Shown: positions 6,053-15,654, counted from the stretch's first letter. The stretch: 64,000 nt of DNA from an uncultured Clostridia bacterium (GCA_944337235.1 CALVLK010000007.1:1-64000); one strand, 5' to 3'. Program-made: numbers and translations. Notes: generated by a model from the letters alone, not told the origin.

Positions 6053-8395
6053 TCATGCAAGGGTGACGACGGTGACGCCGCTCTCCCCCTCCCCGTATTT
6101 GCCGAGGCGGAACTCCTTGACGCGCCTGTTGTGGCGCAGATAGTCGTGGATCGCGGCGCGCAGCTTGCCCGTGCCCATTCCGTGCACGATGCGTACCTCG
6201 GAGAGGTTTTGCAGCAGCGCGCTGTCTAAAAACTGCTCCACCTCGAGCAGCGCCTCGCTCGTGCTCATGCCGATGACGTTGCACTCCCGCGAGACGCGCT
6301 GCCGCTCGTTGAGATCGCGCGTGACGCGGATCTCGGGCGTGCGCTTTTTTGCGGCGGCGGGAATGCAGAGGTCAGAAAATTTGCTCTCCACCCGCAGCGC
6401 GCCGCACTGCACGATCGCCGTATTTTTTTCGCGTTTGAGCGACAGTACTTCGCCCTCTGCGTTCAGGCTCATCACGAGCACCCGATCGCCGACCTTGAGT
6501 TTTTCTGCATCGACGGACACGGCGCGGGCGGGGGGTGCCTCCTCCTCTTGCGAAACGCCCATCCTGTTTTTCAACGTCCGCGCATGGATAAGGTCTGCCT
6601 CGGTGAGCGTCTCCTTGGCGAAGATCTCCTCGATCTGAGAGAGGATCTCCTCCGCCTCCGCCGTACGTGCGGTGACGATACGCCGCGCCTCCGCCTTGGA
6701 ATTGGCAAGAAAGCGCTCGCGCGTTTGCGCAAACTTTTTCTCCTCCTGTTCCAAAGTTTCCATGCGCTCCTTCCAGCTGCGCTCGAGCGCGGCTGCGCGC
6801 GCCGTTGCCTCCTCGGCGCGGATCCTGCTCTCCTCGGCGGCGCGGACGGTGTGTTCAAACGCCTTTGCTCCCTCCGAGAGCCCCTCCCGCGCGAGCGAGA
6901 CGACCTCCTCGTCCAGCCCCAGGCGGGTGCAGATGAGCAGCGCGTTCGAAGCGCCCGGCATGCCCGTCTGCAGCCGATAGAGCGGGCGAAGGCTTTCGGC
7001 GTCAAATTCCATGCAGCCGTTCTCCGCGCCCTCTTCGCGGAAGGCAAGTTCCTTCAGCGCGGAATAGTGCGTGGTCAGGATCCCGCGGCAGCCGCGGCGC
7101 AGCAACGTCTTTAAGATGGCGCAGGCGAGCGCCTGCCCCTCCTCAGGGTCGGTGCCGCCGCCCGGCTCGTCGATGAGCACAAAACTTTTCTCCCCCGCGC
7201 GCGCCAGGATGTCCTTCATGGCGAGGATGTGCGAGGAGAAGGTGGAAAGATTCTCTTCGATGGACTGACTGTCGCCGATGTCGCAGTACACGCCGTCGAA
7301 TACGGCAAGCTGCGTTCCCTCGGCGGCGGGCACGAAGAGGCCGCAGGCCGCCATCAGGCAGAACAGGCCGCACATCTTGAGCGTGACCGTCTTGCCACCC
7401 GTATTGGCGCCGCTGATGACGAGAAAGCGATAGCGCTCCCCCACCGAAACGGTGACGGGCACCGCCGTCTTTGCGTCGAGCAGCGGATGCCGCCCCTTTC
7501 TGATCTCTACGATCCCGCGGTCGTTGACGGCGGGGCGCGTGCCCTTCAGCGCATACCCGTACTCGGCGCGCGCGAAATAGGAGTCGATCTCGGCGAGGAT
7601 GCGCACATCCTCCTCCAACGCGGCGCGCATGGCGCCGAAGGCGTGCGACAGCGCGGCAAGGATGCGCTCCTCCTCTTCCTTTTCGTCCAGCTGCAACGAA
7701 CGCAGCTCGTTGTTCATCTCGAGCACCTCTTCCGGCTCGATGAACACGGTGGCGCCGCTCTGCGAGCGGTCGTGCACGAAACCCTTGATGCTGCGCTTAT
7801 ATTCCACCTTGACGGGCAGCACATAGCGGTCGCCGCGCATGGTGACGACGGCGTCCTGCAGATAGTTGCGGTCGGCCGTAAGATATTCGCTCAGGCGGGC
7901 GCGGATGCGCTCCCCGAGCAGGCGCATCTCGCTGCGGATATGATAGAGCTTTTCGCTCGCATGATCGGCAAGGCCGTCGCCGAGGATCTTGTCCTCCACA
8001 TCCCGTTCGAGCGATTCGGAAAAGACCAGCCGCTCCGCAAGCGCGCGCATCCCCCCGATCTCCGCGCTGTCGAAGGCGCAGATGGAGCGGCTGCATATGC
8101 GTGCGGAACGCAAAAGCTGCGCGGCGTCGGTGAGTTCGCGGCAGGAGAGCGTGGCACCCTTCTCCGCGCGCTCGGCGCTGTCATTCAGAGGCGGAAAATA
8201 CTCCACCCGCCCCGCCCCGAGGGTGAAGAGCAAAAGCGACGCCTCGCCCGTCAGTGCAAGCCGCTCACGGCAGATCGCAAGATCGTGCGTGGGCGTAAGC
8301 GCGCAGATGAGCCGTTTGCTCTCCTCGAGCACGGCATGCTCCGCCGCCGCAGCAAGAATTTTATCCAGTTCCAGACCTCTGATCCCGTCTGTCAT
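6053..8395 (-). CDS. mutS2: Endonuclease MutS2
   Basis: This 780-residue protein has the MutS2 layout: core and lever helices, an ABC-type ATPase with Walker A SGANTGGKT (about residue 335) and Walker B FVLIDEPGGGTDP, a long coiled-coil region (about 510-610), and a C-terminal Smr nuclease domain containing VRIVHGMGTGKLR. MutS2 acts in recombination control and, in Bacillus, in rescue of collided ribosomes. AAAGGAG precedes the ATG. It overlaps the upstream U32 peptidase gene by 4 bp. Confidence 0.95.
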   Translation of the reverse strand: MTDGIRGLELDKILAAAAEHAVLEESKRLICALTPTHDLAICRERLALTGEASLLLFTLGAGRVEYFPPLNDSAERAEKGATLSCRELTDAAQLLRSARICSRSICAFDSAEIGGMRALAERLVFSESLERDVEDKILGDGLADHASEKLYHIRSEMRLLGERIRARLSEYLTADRNYLQDAVVTMRGDRYVLPVKVEYKRSIKGFVHDRSQSGATVFIEPEEVLEMNNELRSLQLDEKEEEERILAALSHAFGAMRAALEEDVRILAEIDSYFARAEYGYALKGTRPAVNDRGIVEIRKGRHPLLDAKTAVPVTVSVGERYRFLVISGANTGGKTVTLKMCGLFCLMAACGLFVPAAEGTQLAVFDGVYCDIGDSQSIEENLSTFSSHILAMKDILARAGEKSFVLIDEPGGGTDPEEGQALACAILKTLLRRGCRGILTTHYSALKELAFREEGAENGCMEFDAESLRPLYRLQTGMPGASNALLICTRLGLDEEVVSLAREGLSEGAKAFEHTVRAAEESRIRAEEATARAAALERSWKERMETLEQEEKKFAQTRERFLANSKAEARRIVTARTAEAEEILSQIEEIFAKETLTEADLIHARTLKNRMGVSQEEEAPPARAVSVDAEKLKVGDRVLVMSLNAEGEVLSLKREKNTAIVQCGALRVESKFSDLCIPAAAKKRTPEIRVTRDLNERQRVSRECNVIGMSTSEALLEVEQFLDSALLQNLSEVRIVHGMGTGKLRAAIHDYLRHNRRVKEFRLGKYGEGESGVTVVTLA

Positions 8396-10509
8396 AACAT
8401 ACTCCTTTCGCTGTGCCCGCGGCTGACCCGCCCCGACAAAGCGGGCACGCTCTCGTCCCGCAATACGCCGAGATCCCCCGCCGTACAGTCAAGCTGATCA
8501 CAGTTATACACTTCAAAGCGGCACCCGCCCGCTGTCTGATACCGCCGCAGCGGAAAGCAGCGCCCCGCCTCGTCGCGCAGCGTATAGACCTTTCGCCTGT
8601 CGCAGCGGGTACACGTCCGCTCGAAGGGGCAGTAGCAAAGATCCATCACCTTGACGGCGCCCGCCGCAAGCACATACGCCCCCGCGCCCCCGATCGCCTG
8701 CTGCTCGCGCGAGGAGATCTCCTTGCTCAGCGCATAATATTTCGCCCCCGCGGCGATCACACCCGCGGCGGCAAAGCGGTTGCACAGGTTCATGCCCGTC
8801 CCCGCAAACAGCGCAACGCCGCACGCGCGGGCAAGCATGACGCCGTAATAGCCCTCGCAATAGATCCCCTCAAAGCGGGAGAGGTGCGGCAGCACCGCCG
8901 CGATGTCCGCCTGCGGAAAGAAGGCGGGCAGATAGAGGTAGCAGCGGGCGGGCAAGCGATCGGGCAGCGCGGTATAGTCGTCCGGCTTATAGATGCAGAT
9001 CCCCTCCCCGTCTTGGGTGGGCTCCCCCGTAATATATGCGCAGGGCAGCGGCGCGGACGGCGCGATCTCAGGCTCCTCCGGCTGCCGTTCGGGCAGAGGA
9101 GTGCGGGGCGGGTCGAGCGCGTCGCACAGCGAGGCATACGCCGCCCGCCGAAAGGCGTTGAGCGCAGCGCGCGGCAGAAATGCGCCCTGCGTGACCACCT
9201 CGGAAAACTGTACCGAAAAGGGCAGGCCGTCCGTCCTGCAAAAGCACGTTTCGATCTCTGCGCGGGTGAGCGGCGCACGCTCCGCACGCGCAAGCGGGGC
9301 CTCCCCCGCAAACGACCATGCGCCGCAGCGCACGACGGGAAGCTCTCCCGACATAAAGGAGGCGGATAGCACGATCTTCCGCCCGCGGCGTGCCGACAAC
9401 AGCTCCTTTGCCAGCGCCAGATCGGTGGTGATGCGCACCTCGTCGCCCGCACGAAGGGGATCGCGCGAGACAAGGAAGAACCCGTCCTCCCCCGCTTCGG
9501 TACAGACGGCGCCGCCCACCTCCGCCCGATCGCGCAGGATCTTGAATCCGTCGCCCCGGCCTGCCCTGCCGCGGCAGAAGTACCTGCCGCCGCGCAATTC
9601 CAGCCTTCCCACCCGTTCGCCGATGTGCCCCTGCACATCGCGCGAGAGCAGATCGCCCTTTTGCCCGAAGGCGAGCCCCTGCGTATAATCGCCGCGGTTG
9701 AACGTACGCGCGAGCGCAGATTGTGCGCGCGCGGCATCCTCCCCGTCGAGCAGAGCGCGATAATAGGAGACGGCGGCCGCCACATATTCGGGGCGGCGCA
9801 TCCGCCCCTCGATCTTGAGCGAGGAGACGCCCGCTCCGATGAGCTCCTTCACCCGCTCGCCCACGCGCAGGTCGGAGAGCGAGAGCGCATAGGCGGGCCG
9901 TTCATACCCCTTTCGGTCGATGGTGTACTTCTTGCGGCAGGGCTGTTTGCACCGCCCGCGGTTCCCGCTGTTGTTCCCCGCAAACGAGGAGAGATAGCAC
10001 TGCCCCGAAAAACAGGAGCAGAGCGCCCCCTGCACGAACGCCTCCGTTTCGATGACCGAAGAGATGGCACGGATGTCCTGCAACGGCGTCTCGCGCGCGA
10101 GCACGACGCGGGAAAAGCCGTACTCCGCCGCAAGGCACGCCCCATAGAGGTTGCATGTACCCGCCTGGGTAGAGAGGTGCAACGTCATCTCGGGGTAGAG
10201 CTCCTTCAGCCGCTTTCCCAAAAAGAGATCCTGGATGAGGATGGCATCTACACCGGCGTCCCACGCGAGGCGCGCTGTGCGGAAAAAACGCTGCGTTTCA
10301 CTGTCTTTGACGAGCGTGTTCAGGCAGAGATATACCTTTGCCCCGTAGAGGTGCGCAAGGCGCACCGTGGTACGGAGCTGCATAAAATCGAAATTTTCCG
10401 CGCTCTCGCGCGCGGAAAATTCATTCAGACCGAGATAGACGGCGTCTGCACCGCTGTTGAGCGCGGCGAGCGCCGCGGCTGCGTCCCCTGCGGGCGCGAG
10501 AAGTTCCAT
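8392..10509 (-). CDS. U32 peptidase-family protein (RlhA/TrhP-like)
   Basis: This 705-residue protein starts with the U32 signature (LAPAGDAAAALAALNSGADA, residues 4-23) and carries the expected cysteine cluster (CSCFSGQCY then CKQPCRKKY, about 168-195). Characterised relatives such as RlhA and TrhP act in RNA hydroxylation and bind an iron-sulfur cluster, so an RNA-modification role is more likely than proteolysis. The C-terminal extension has a second cysteine group (CYCPFERTCTRC, about 630). It lies between hprK (3-bp gap) and mutS2 (4-bp overlap). Confidence 0.85.
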   Translation of the reverse strand: MELLAPAGDAAAALAALNSGADAVYLGLNEFSARESAENFDFMQLRTTVRLAHLYGAKVYLCLNTLVKDSETQRFFRTARLAWDAGVDAILIQDLFLGKRLKELYPEMTLHLSTQAGTCNLYGACLAAEYGFSRVVLARETPLQDIRAISSVIETEAFVQGALCSCFSGQCYLSSFAGNNSGNRGRCKQPCRKKYTIDRKGYERPAYALSLSDLRVGERVKELIGAGVSSLKIEGRMRRPEYVAAAVSYYRALLDGEDAARAQSALARTFNRGDYTQGLAFGQKGDLLSRDVQGHIGERVGRLELRGGRYFCRGRAGRGDGFKILRDRAEVGGAVCTEAGEDGFFLVSRDPLRAGDEVRITTDLALAKELLSARRGRKIVLSASFMSGELPVVRCGAWSFAGEAPLARAERAPLTRAEIETCFCRTDGLPFSVQFSEVVTQGAFLPRAALNAFRRAAYASLCDALDPPRTPLPERQPEEPEIAPSAPLPCAYITGEPTQDGEGICIYKPDDYTALPDRLPARCYLYLPAFFPQADIAAVLPHLSRFEGIYCEGYYGVMLARACGVALFAGTGMNLCNRFAAAGVIAAGAKYYALSKEISSREQQAIGGAGAYVLAAGAVKVMDLCYCPFERTCTRCDRRKVYTLRDEAGRCFPLRRYQTAGGCRFEVYNCDQLDCTAGDLGVLRDESVPALSGRVSRGHSERSML

Positions 10510-10512
10510 ACT

Positions 10513-11439
10513 TCACCTTCCGATCGTGCGCTGGATGAGCTCCTGCGCGGCGTCGTAGCCCATATTGCGCAGCCTGTGGTTGCGCGCCGCCACCTCGATG
10601 AGGATGGAGAGATTTCTGCCAGGGCTGATGGGCACGATGAGCTTGGGGATCTTGATGCCGAGGATATCCTCCGTCTGCGACTCGCCGCTGATGCGGTCGT
10701 ACTCCTTCCCCTGCACCCAGTGTTCCAGCTCCACGACGAGCTCCACCTGTTTTTCGTCGAGGATGGAGCCGGACCCGTACATATTTTTGACGTTGATGAT
10801 GCCGATGCCGCGCAGTTCCATAAAGTAGCGGATGCGCTCGGGCGCGGTGCCGACAAGTTCGTTTTCCACCCGTTTGATGAGCACGGAGTCGTCCGCGACC
10901 AGGCGGTGTCCGCGCTTGATGAGCTCCATTGCCGTCTCGCTCTTGCCCACGCCGCTGTGCCCCGTGATGAGAATGCCGACGCCGAACACGTCCATCAGCA
11001 CGCCGTGCATGGTCATCTCGGGCGCCAGAATGCGGTTGAGATAGACAAAGAGATCCGCCATGACCGACGTAGTCATCTTGCAGGAGCGGAAGAGCGGCGT
11101 GCCGCTCTTGCGGGCGCACTCGGTAAATTCGGGCATGACGGGAAGATCGCGCGAGAAGATGATGCACGGGATCTCGCCGCACTCAAACAGTTTTTCGATC
11201 TTGGCTTTGCGCTCCTCCGCAGAAAAGGAGTGCAGATATTCGTGCTCGGTCAGCCCGATGATCATGATGCGCTGCGTATCGAAATAGCTGTAAAAGCCCG
11301 CCATGCGCAGCCCGGGTCTGTCTACGCTGATGCTCGTCAGCTTGATGATCCCGCGCCCGGCATACAGCATCTCCAGCCCCAGGTCAGAGGCGAATTTGTC
11401 CAGCATGACGGTTGCGTTCGGCAGATTGATCTCGTTCAT
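10513..11439 (-). CDS. hprK: HPr kinase/phosphorylase
   Basis: This 308-residue protein matches HprK/P: an N-terminal domain (about 1-130) and a kinase domain with Walker A GHSGVGKSE (about residue 156) and the signature ELRGIGIINVKNMYG. HprK phosphorylates Ser46 of HPr and reverses it, controlling carbon catabolite repression in low-GC Gram-positive bacteria. It overlaps the HAD phosphatase gene by 4 bp and sits in the uvrC operon. The bacterium therefore probably uses HPr-based carbon control, although no PTS gene lies in the window. Confidence 0.96.
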   Translation of the reverse strand: MNEINLPNATVMLDKFASDLGLEMLYAGRGIIKLTSISVDRPGLRMAGFYSYFDTQRIMIIGLTEHEYLHSFSAEERKAKIEKLFECGEIPCIIFSRDLPVMPEFTECARKSGTPLFRSCKMTTSVMADLFVYLNRILAPEMTMHGVLMDVFGVGILITGHSGVGKSETAMELIKRGHRLVADDSVLIKRVENELVGTAPERIRYFMELRGIGIINVKNMYGSGSILDEKQVELVVELEHWVQGKEYDRISGESQTEDILGIKIPKLIVPISPGRNLSILIEVAARNHRLRNMGYDAAQELIQRTIGR

Positions 11440-12257
11440 TGTTCTTCCCCCATAGCATATTCTTCCAAGGCGCAGGCAACGCCGTCCTCGTCGTTCGACG
11501 GAAGCACGACGGCGATGCGCTTGAGCTGTTCCGCGGCATTGGCAACGGCAAACTTTCCTCCCGCCGCCTCGAGCATGGGCAGATCGTTGAGCTGATCGCC
11601 CACGGCGGCGATGCGCGCACGCCCGATCTTGTAATGGCGCGACAGCAACTCCACAGCAACGCCCTTGTTCTGCCCCTTGGGCAGCACTTCGACCAGCCAG
11701 TCTGAAGAGCGGGTGACAAAATACCGCTCCCCAAGCGCCTGCTGCGTCCTTGCAAAGAGGGCGGTCTGCTCCTGCGGCGGCGCCATGACAAGGATCTTGA
11801 TGACGGCAAGTCTTTCGCGCGCCACCTTGTGCGAGAACAGTTCATCCGACACGATCTCCGCCTTCACGCCGCAGATCTGTTCATATGATTCCAGCATGCC
11901 GTCGCGCATGTTGCAATAGAAATGGTCGATGGTATACATGTGGATATGCGCCCCCACGCTCTCAAAAAAGCGCAGGACCTCGCAGGCGTCCTCCACGGGA
12001 AAGGATGTATGCGTAACGGGTTTGCCTGTGGCGATGTCCGCCAAGACCGCCCCCTGAAAGGCGGCAACGAGCCCCTCGTTGAGTCCAAGCTCATAGAGGC
12101 GGGGCAGAATGGCGGCAAGCCCCCTGCCCGTGCACACGGCAAAGATGCCGCCCGCCTGCCTGTACCGTGCAATGGCGCTGCGCGTGCGCGCCGAAATAGT
12201 TCCGTCGCTGCGCAGCAGCGTTCCGTCGAAATCAGAGAGAAAGAGAGGATATCTCAT
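11436..12257 (-). CDS. Cof-type HAD-superfamily phosphatase
   Basis: This 273-residue protein has HAD motif I DFDGTLLRSDG (residues 9-19), a cap of the Cof type, and the motif IV region AVGDQLNDLPML. Cof-like enzymes dephosphorylate sugar phosphates or pyridoxal phosphate; the substrate cannot be read from the sequence. Motif IV has GDQLND where GDxxND is usual, so it appears complete. It overlaps uvrC and hprK by 4 bp each, which places it firmly in the operon. Confidence 0.9.
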   Translation of the reverse strand: MRYPLFLSDFDGTLLRSDGTISARTRSAIARYRQAGGIFAVCTGRGLAAILPRLYELGLNEGLVAAFQGAVLADIATGKPVTHTSFPVEDACEVLRFFESVGAHIHMYTIDHFYCNMRDGMLESYEQICGVKAEIVSDELFSHKVARERLAVIKILVMAPPQEQTALFARTQQALGERYFVTRSSDWLVEVLPKGQNKGVAVELLSRHYKIGRARIAAVGDQLNDLPMLEAAGGKFAVANAAEQLKRIAVVLPSNDEDGVACALEEYAMGEEQ

Positions 12258-14065
12258 AACTTTTCAAAGTACTCCTTGATGTGTGCGGCGAGCTCCCGCC
12301 CGATGCCCTCCGTCTGCATGAGCTGCTCCGTACTCGCCTTCATGATGGCGTCTATGGTGCCGAAGCGCTGCATGAGCGCAACGCGCTTCTGTTTGCCGAT
12401 GCCCTCGATCTCCTCGAGCGCGGAGGCGAGATTGCGTTTGCTGTGAATGTTGCGGAAATAGGTGATCGCAAAGCGGTGCGCCTCGTCGCGGATGCGCTGC
12501 AGCATGCGCAGGGCATAGTCCCGCCGTTCCAGCCGCACCGGCTCCTCCTGCGCAAGGGTATAGATCTCCTCCTCCTGCTTGGCGAGCGCGATGAGATCGA
12601 TGTCCTCGACGCCCATCTCGTCAAAGATCTGTCTGACGGCGGAGAGCTGCCCCCTGCCGCCGTCGATGACGATGAGCTGCGGTTTGGGGAAGCGCTCCTC
12701 TTCCTCCGTGCCCAATTTGGCAAGGCGGCGGGAAAGCACCTCTTTGAGCGAGGCAAAGTCGTCCGCCCCCTCCACCGTGCGGATACGGAAGCGGCGGTAG
12801 GAATACTTGTCCGCCTCGCCGTCGGTGAACACGACCATGCTTCCCACCTTGTCCACCCCGGAGATGTTGGAGATATCGTAACACTCCATCCGCTTGGGAT
12901 ACCGCCTGAGCCCGAGCAGCTGCTTGAGCCGTGTGCAGGCGTTCTTTGTCATATCGTTCTTATGGGCGATGGCGGAGACGGATTTTTCGAGATACTCCGC
13001 GGCGTTTCTGTTCGCCATGTCGCAGAGTTCGCGCTTGACCCCCTGTCTGGGGTGAATGACCTCTACCTTTCTGCCCGCCTTCTCCTGCGCATAGCGCACC
13101 AAAAGCGCCTCGTCCAGCTCTGCGTCCGTGATGATCTCGTGCGGCAGCTCGTGCGCAGAATAGTACTGGATCAGAAAACTTAAAATATCCTCGCCCTGTT
13201 CGCCTGCACCCTCTTCCAGGGGGTAGTTGCGGCTGCCCTGCATGACCCCCCTGCGCGTGACGAGCAGGCTGATCGCCGCGTACAGGCCGTTGGAACGGAT
13301 CGCCCAGATATCGGCGTCAACGTCCCGCGGCATCGAGGTGATCCTGCGCAGGCGCAGCTTGGAGAGCATCGCGATCCTGTCGCGGTACTCCATGGCAAGT
13401 TCAAACTCCTCCGCCGCGGCAAAGGTGTGCATCTTTTCGGTGAGCAGCGCCTCCGCCTCTTCGTAGTTGCCGGAGAGGAAGGAGAGCGTCTTGTCCACGC
13501 AGAGCGCATACTCCTCTCTGCTGCATAGCCCCGCACACGGCGCCTTGCACCGCCCCAGATGGTAGTTGAGGCAGGGCTTCTTCGCCGCTGCGCCGATCCG
13601 TATCTGACAGGTGCGGATGTGATACACCTTTGCCGCGACGTCGATGATATCCTTGCAGCTGATGCCGCCCATGAACGGCCCGAAATACTTGCTGCCGTCC
13701 TTTCTGACGCGGCGGGTGATAGAGATATGCGGAAATTCCTCGCCCATATGCACCTTGATATACGGATAGGTCTTGTCATCCTTTAGCAAGATGTTATATT
13801 TGGGCTTGTATTTTTTGATGAAAGTGTTCTCTAAGGCAAGGGCGTCCACCTCGGTCGGGGTGACGACATAGGAAAAGTCGGCGATGCAATCCACCATCGC
13901 CTGCACCTTGCTCGGCTTGGGCGAGGCATGAAAATACTGACGTACCCGGTTTTTGAGTACGCGCGCCTTGCCCACATAGATGACCGTTCCTTCTGCGTCG
14001 AGCATGATATACACGCCCGGCGAATCGGGGAGCAGCTTGAGTTTTTCCTGTAAAACGCTTCTCAT
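12254..14065 (-). CDS. uvrC: Excinuclease ABC subunit C
   Basis: This 603-residue protein has the UvrC order: N-terminal GIY-YIG nuclease (SPGVYIML then IYVGKARVLKNRV), a cysteine-rich segment (CLNYHLGRCKAPC), a UVR motif (about residues 200-230), the RNase H-like endonuclease domain (MECYDISNISG) and C-terminal helix-hairpin-helix motifs. The start was placed at the ATG at 14065 because an upstream GTG alternative (14092) lies inside the promoter -10 box. No Shine-Dalgarno sequence precedes this ATG, and the predicted leader is only about 11 nt. It heads the long repair-rich block. Confidence 0.95.
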   Translation of the reverse strand: MRSVLQEKLKLLPDSPGVYIMLDAEGTVIYVGKARVLKNRVRQYFHASPKPSKVQAMVDCIADFSYVVTPTEVDALALENTFIKKYKPKYNILLKDDKTYPYIKVHMGEEFPHISITRRVRKDGSKYFGPFMGGISCKDIIDVAAKVYHIRTCQIRIGAAAKKPCLNYHLGRCKAPCAGLCSREEYALCVDKTLSFLSGNYEEAEALLTEKMHTFAAAEEFELAMEYRDRIAMLSKLRLRRITSMPRDVDADIWAIRSNGLYAAISLLVTRRGVMQGSRNYPLEEGAGEQGEDILSFLIQYYSAHELPHEIITDAELDEALLVRYAQEKAGRKVEVIHPRQGVKRELCDMANRNAAEYLEKSVSAIAHKNDMTKNACTRLKQLLGLRRYPKRMECYDISNISGVDKVGSMVVFTDGEADKYSYRRFRIRTVEGADDFASLKEVLSRRLAKLGTEEEERFPKPQLIVIDGGRGQLSAVRQIFDEMGVEDIDLIALAKQEEEIYTLAQEEPVRLERRDYALRMLQRIRDEAHRFAITYFRNIHSKRNLASALEEIEGIGKQKRVALMQRFGTIDAIMKASTEQLMQTEGIGRELAAHIKEYFEKL

Positions 14066-14083
14066 TGGCACATTGACAATGTT

Positions 14084-14112
14084 ATTATACACGCTTTTGC
14101 GGCGCTTATCAA
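14084..14112 (-). promoter_or_regulatory. Promoter of the uvrC operon
   Basis: TTGATA (14112-14107), a 17-bp spacer and TATAAT (14089-14084) on the minus strand. The -10 box ends 18 nt before the uvrC ATG, giving a very short leader without a ribosome-binding site. Confidence 0.8.
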
Positions 14113-14134
14113 GTGCTTTGGCAGGTTTTGTGCC

Positions 14135-14473
14135 TCAATAGCCCAAAAACTCTATGCCCTTGAGCATGATATCGTTGACGATCCCGCCCGCGGGATAGTA
14201 GAAGATGACCTTGCCGTGCCGCTCGGTGCGCACCAACCCGGCGTCGCGCAGAAAGCGAAGCTGATGCGAAAGCGTCGTCTGGTTGAGCTCCAGAACGCGC
14301 GAAAGATCGGTCACGCACATCTCCGAGATGGCGAGCGCCGAAAGGATGCGCAGGCGCGTGGCGTCTGCGAACACCGAAAAAAACCGCACGAGCGACTGCA
14401 GCGTTCTGCCGTCCGGCACGCTCCCCTCCACCAGTTCCTGCGTACGCCCGTCCAAGAGCAGCATCTGTGCCAT
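14135..14473 (-). CDS. ArsR-family transcriptional regulator
   Basis: This 112-residue protein is a winged-helix ArsR/SmtB regulator: FADATRLRILSALAISEMCV, then the recognition helix ELNQTTLSHQLRFL, then the wing with HGKVIFYY. The classical alpha-3 metal site (CxC) is reduced to one cysteine (MCVTDL), so the usual arsenic-type sensing is not supported. The ATG at 14473 was preferred because GGAGG is 7 nt upstream; an ATG 6 nt further up (14479) is too close to that site. No transporter or metal gene is adjacent; uvrC lies downstream behind its own promoter. Confidence 0.87.
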   Translation of the reverse strand: MAQMLLLDGRTQELVEGSVPDGRTLQSLVRFFSVFADATRLRILSALAISEMCVTDLSRVLELNQTTLSHQLRFLRDAGLVRTERHGKVIFYYPAGGIVNDIMLKGIEFLGY

Positions 14474-14577
14474 ATCCATACCTCCCGCAGCCGCATGAAG
14501 CGCCTTTTTCTGTATGCTATCACAACCGCGCAAGGTGATACTGCCCGCTTTTGTCGAACGGCGTCCTATTTTATACA

Positions 14578-14601
14578 ACAAAAAAGCCGCCCAAGGGCGG
14601 C
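14578..14601 (-). terminator. Terminator after the rdgB-phosphoesterase pair
   Basis: A 7-bp stem (GCCGCCC/GGGCGGC, 14586-14601) with a 2-base loop as drawn (a slightly opened stem is likely) is followed by TTTTTT on the minus strand, just after the phosphoesterase stop. Confidence 0.85.
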
Positions 14602-14604
14602 ATA

Positions 14605-15072
14605 TCATTGCAGCGGCACGATGGTCGGGGTGGCCTTGCCCGCATGTACGACGAGATAGCAATAGCTTGCGTCCGTCCAGGCGCCTGCCGCGCCCGGATT
14701 GATGAGCAGGACCCCGTTCACCTCGTCGATCGCGGCGCGGTGTGTATGCCCGTACAGGGCGATGTCGCAGCCGCGCTCCGCCGCATAGGCGGCAAGCCTG
14801 TCAAGTCCGCTCTTGACGCCGTAGCGATGCCCGTGGCAGCACAGGATGCGCAGCCGTTCCGCCTCGAAGATGTATTCGTCCATGCCGAATGCGGCGTCGC
14901 AGTTGCCGCGGCAGACGAACACCTTCTCGGGATAGCGCGAGAGCGCCTCGCGCATATCAAAAGAGCCGTCGCCGAGGTGCACGATATAGTCGTTTTCGGC
15001 AAACAGCGGTTCGATTTTTTTCATATGCTCCCGCCGCCCGTGCGAATCGGAGAGGACAAGAATGGTCTTCAC
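14605..15072 (-). CDS. YfcE/MJ0936-family metallophosphoesterase
   Basis: This 155-residue protein has the compact phosphoesterase motifs in order: SDSHGR (residue 8), HLGDGSFD, RGNCDA, CCHGHRYG and YGHTHRA. These residues bind two divalent metals. Family members hydrolyse phosphodiesters in vitro and their cellular substrate is unclear. It overlaps rdgB by 4 bp, an arrangement common in Firmicutes. It is the last gene before a strong terminator. Confidence 0.9.
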   Translation of the reverse strand: MKTILVLSDSHGRREHMKKIEPLFAENDYIVHLGDGSFDMREALSRYPEKVFVCRGNCDAAFGMDEYIFEAERLRILCCHGHRYGVKSGLDRLAAYAAERGCDIALYGHTHRAAIDEVNGVLLINPGAAGAWTDASYCYLVVHAGKATPTIVPLQ

Positions 15073-15635
15073 AGCTTCGCCTCCAGGGCGCGCAGCGCGC
15101 GGCCGCGGTGTGAGACGGCGTTCTTCTCCTCGTCGGACGCCTCGCCGAAACTCTTGTTCAGATCGTCGCTCAAAAACAGGCTGTCATAGCCGAATCCGTT
15201 TTCGCCGCGTTCCTCTGTGAGAATGCTGCCCTCCGTTTTGCCCTCCGCCGTGATCAGACAGCCGTCCGGAAAGCACAGGGCGATCGCGCAGACGAACGCC
15301 GCGCGGCGATTTGAAACCCCCTGCATGTTTTTGAGCAGCAGCCGCCTGTTCTCCGCGTCGCCGCCGCCCGAATAGCGTGCGCTGTACACGCCCGGCGCGC
15401 CGCCCAGCGCCTCCACGCACAGGCCGCTGTCATCGGCGAGCGCGGCAAGGCCCGTCGCCCTGCATACGGCGCGCGCCTTGATGAGCGCGTTCTCTGCAAA
15501 CGTGCTTCCCGTCTCTTCGACGTCGCCCGAAAAGCCCGCCTCGCGCTCGGAGAGCACGGTGTAGTCCCGCAGAACGGCGCGGAATTCCTTTAATTTTCCT
15601 GCGTTGCCCGTGGCGGCAACCATGATCTTCTGCAT
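15069..15635 (-). CDS. rdgB: XTP/dITP diphosphatase (RdgB/HAM1)
   Basis: This 188-residue protein has the HAM1 signature: ATGNAGKLKEF near the N-terminus, LADDSGLCVEAL, GVYSARYSGG and the C-terminal SHRGRALRAL. The enzyme removes non-canonical purine nucleotides (dITP, XTP) from the pool. GGAG precedes the ATG at 15635. It fits functionally with the nearby hypoxanthine-DNA glycosylase, although they are in different operons. Confidence 0.95.
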   Translation of the reverse strand: MQKIMVAATGNAGKLKEFRAVLRDYTVLSEREAGFSGDVEETGSTFAENALIKARAVCRATGLAALADDSGLCVEALGGAPGVYSARYSGGGDAENRRLLLKNMQGVSNRRAAFVCAIALCFPDGCLITAEGKTEGSILTEERGENGFGYDSLFLSDDLNKSFGEASDEEKNAVSHRGRALRALEAKL

Positions 15636-15654
15636 GGAAATCTCCTGTGATCCG

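Noticed and set aside
9625..11595. A 656-residue open frame on the plus strand opposite the U32 peptidase and hprK
   Set aside because: It is a GC-rich shadow of two clear genes; its translation has no family features and no ribosome-binding site. Similar long antisense frames at 17036-18889, 22018-24510 and 27163-29178 were rejected for the same reason.
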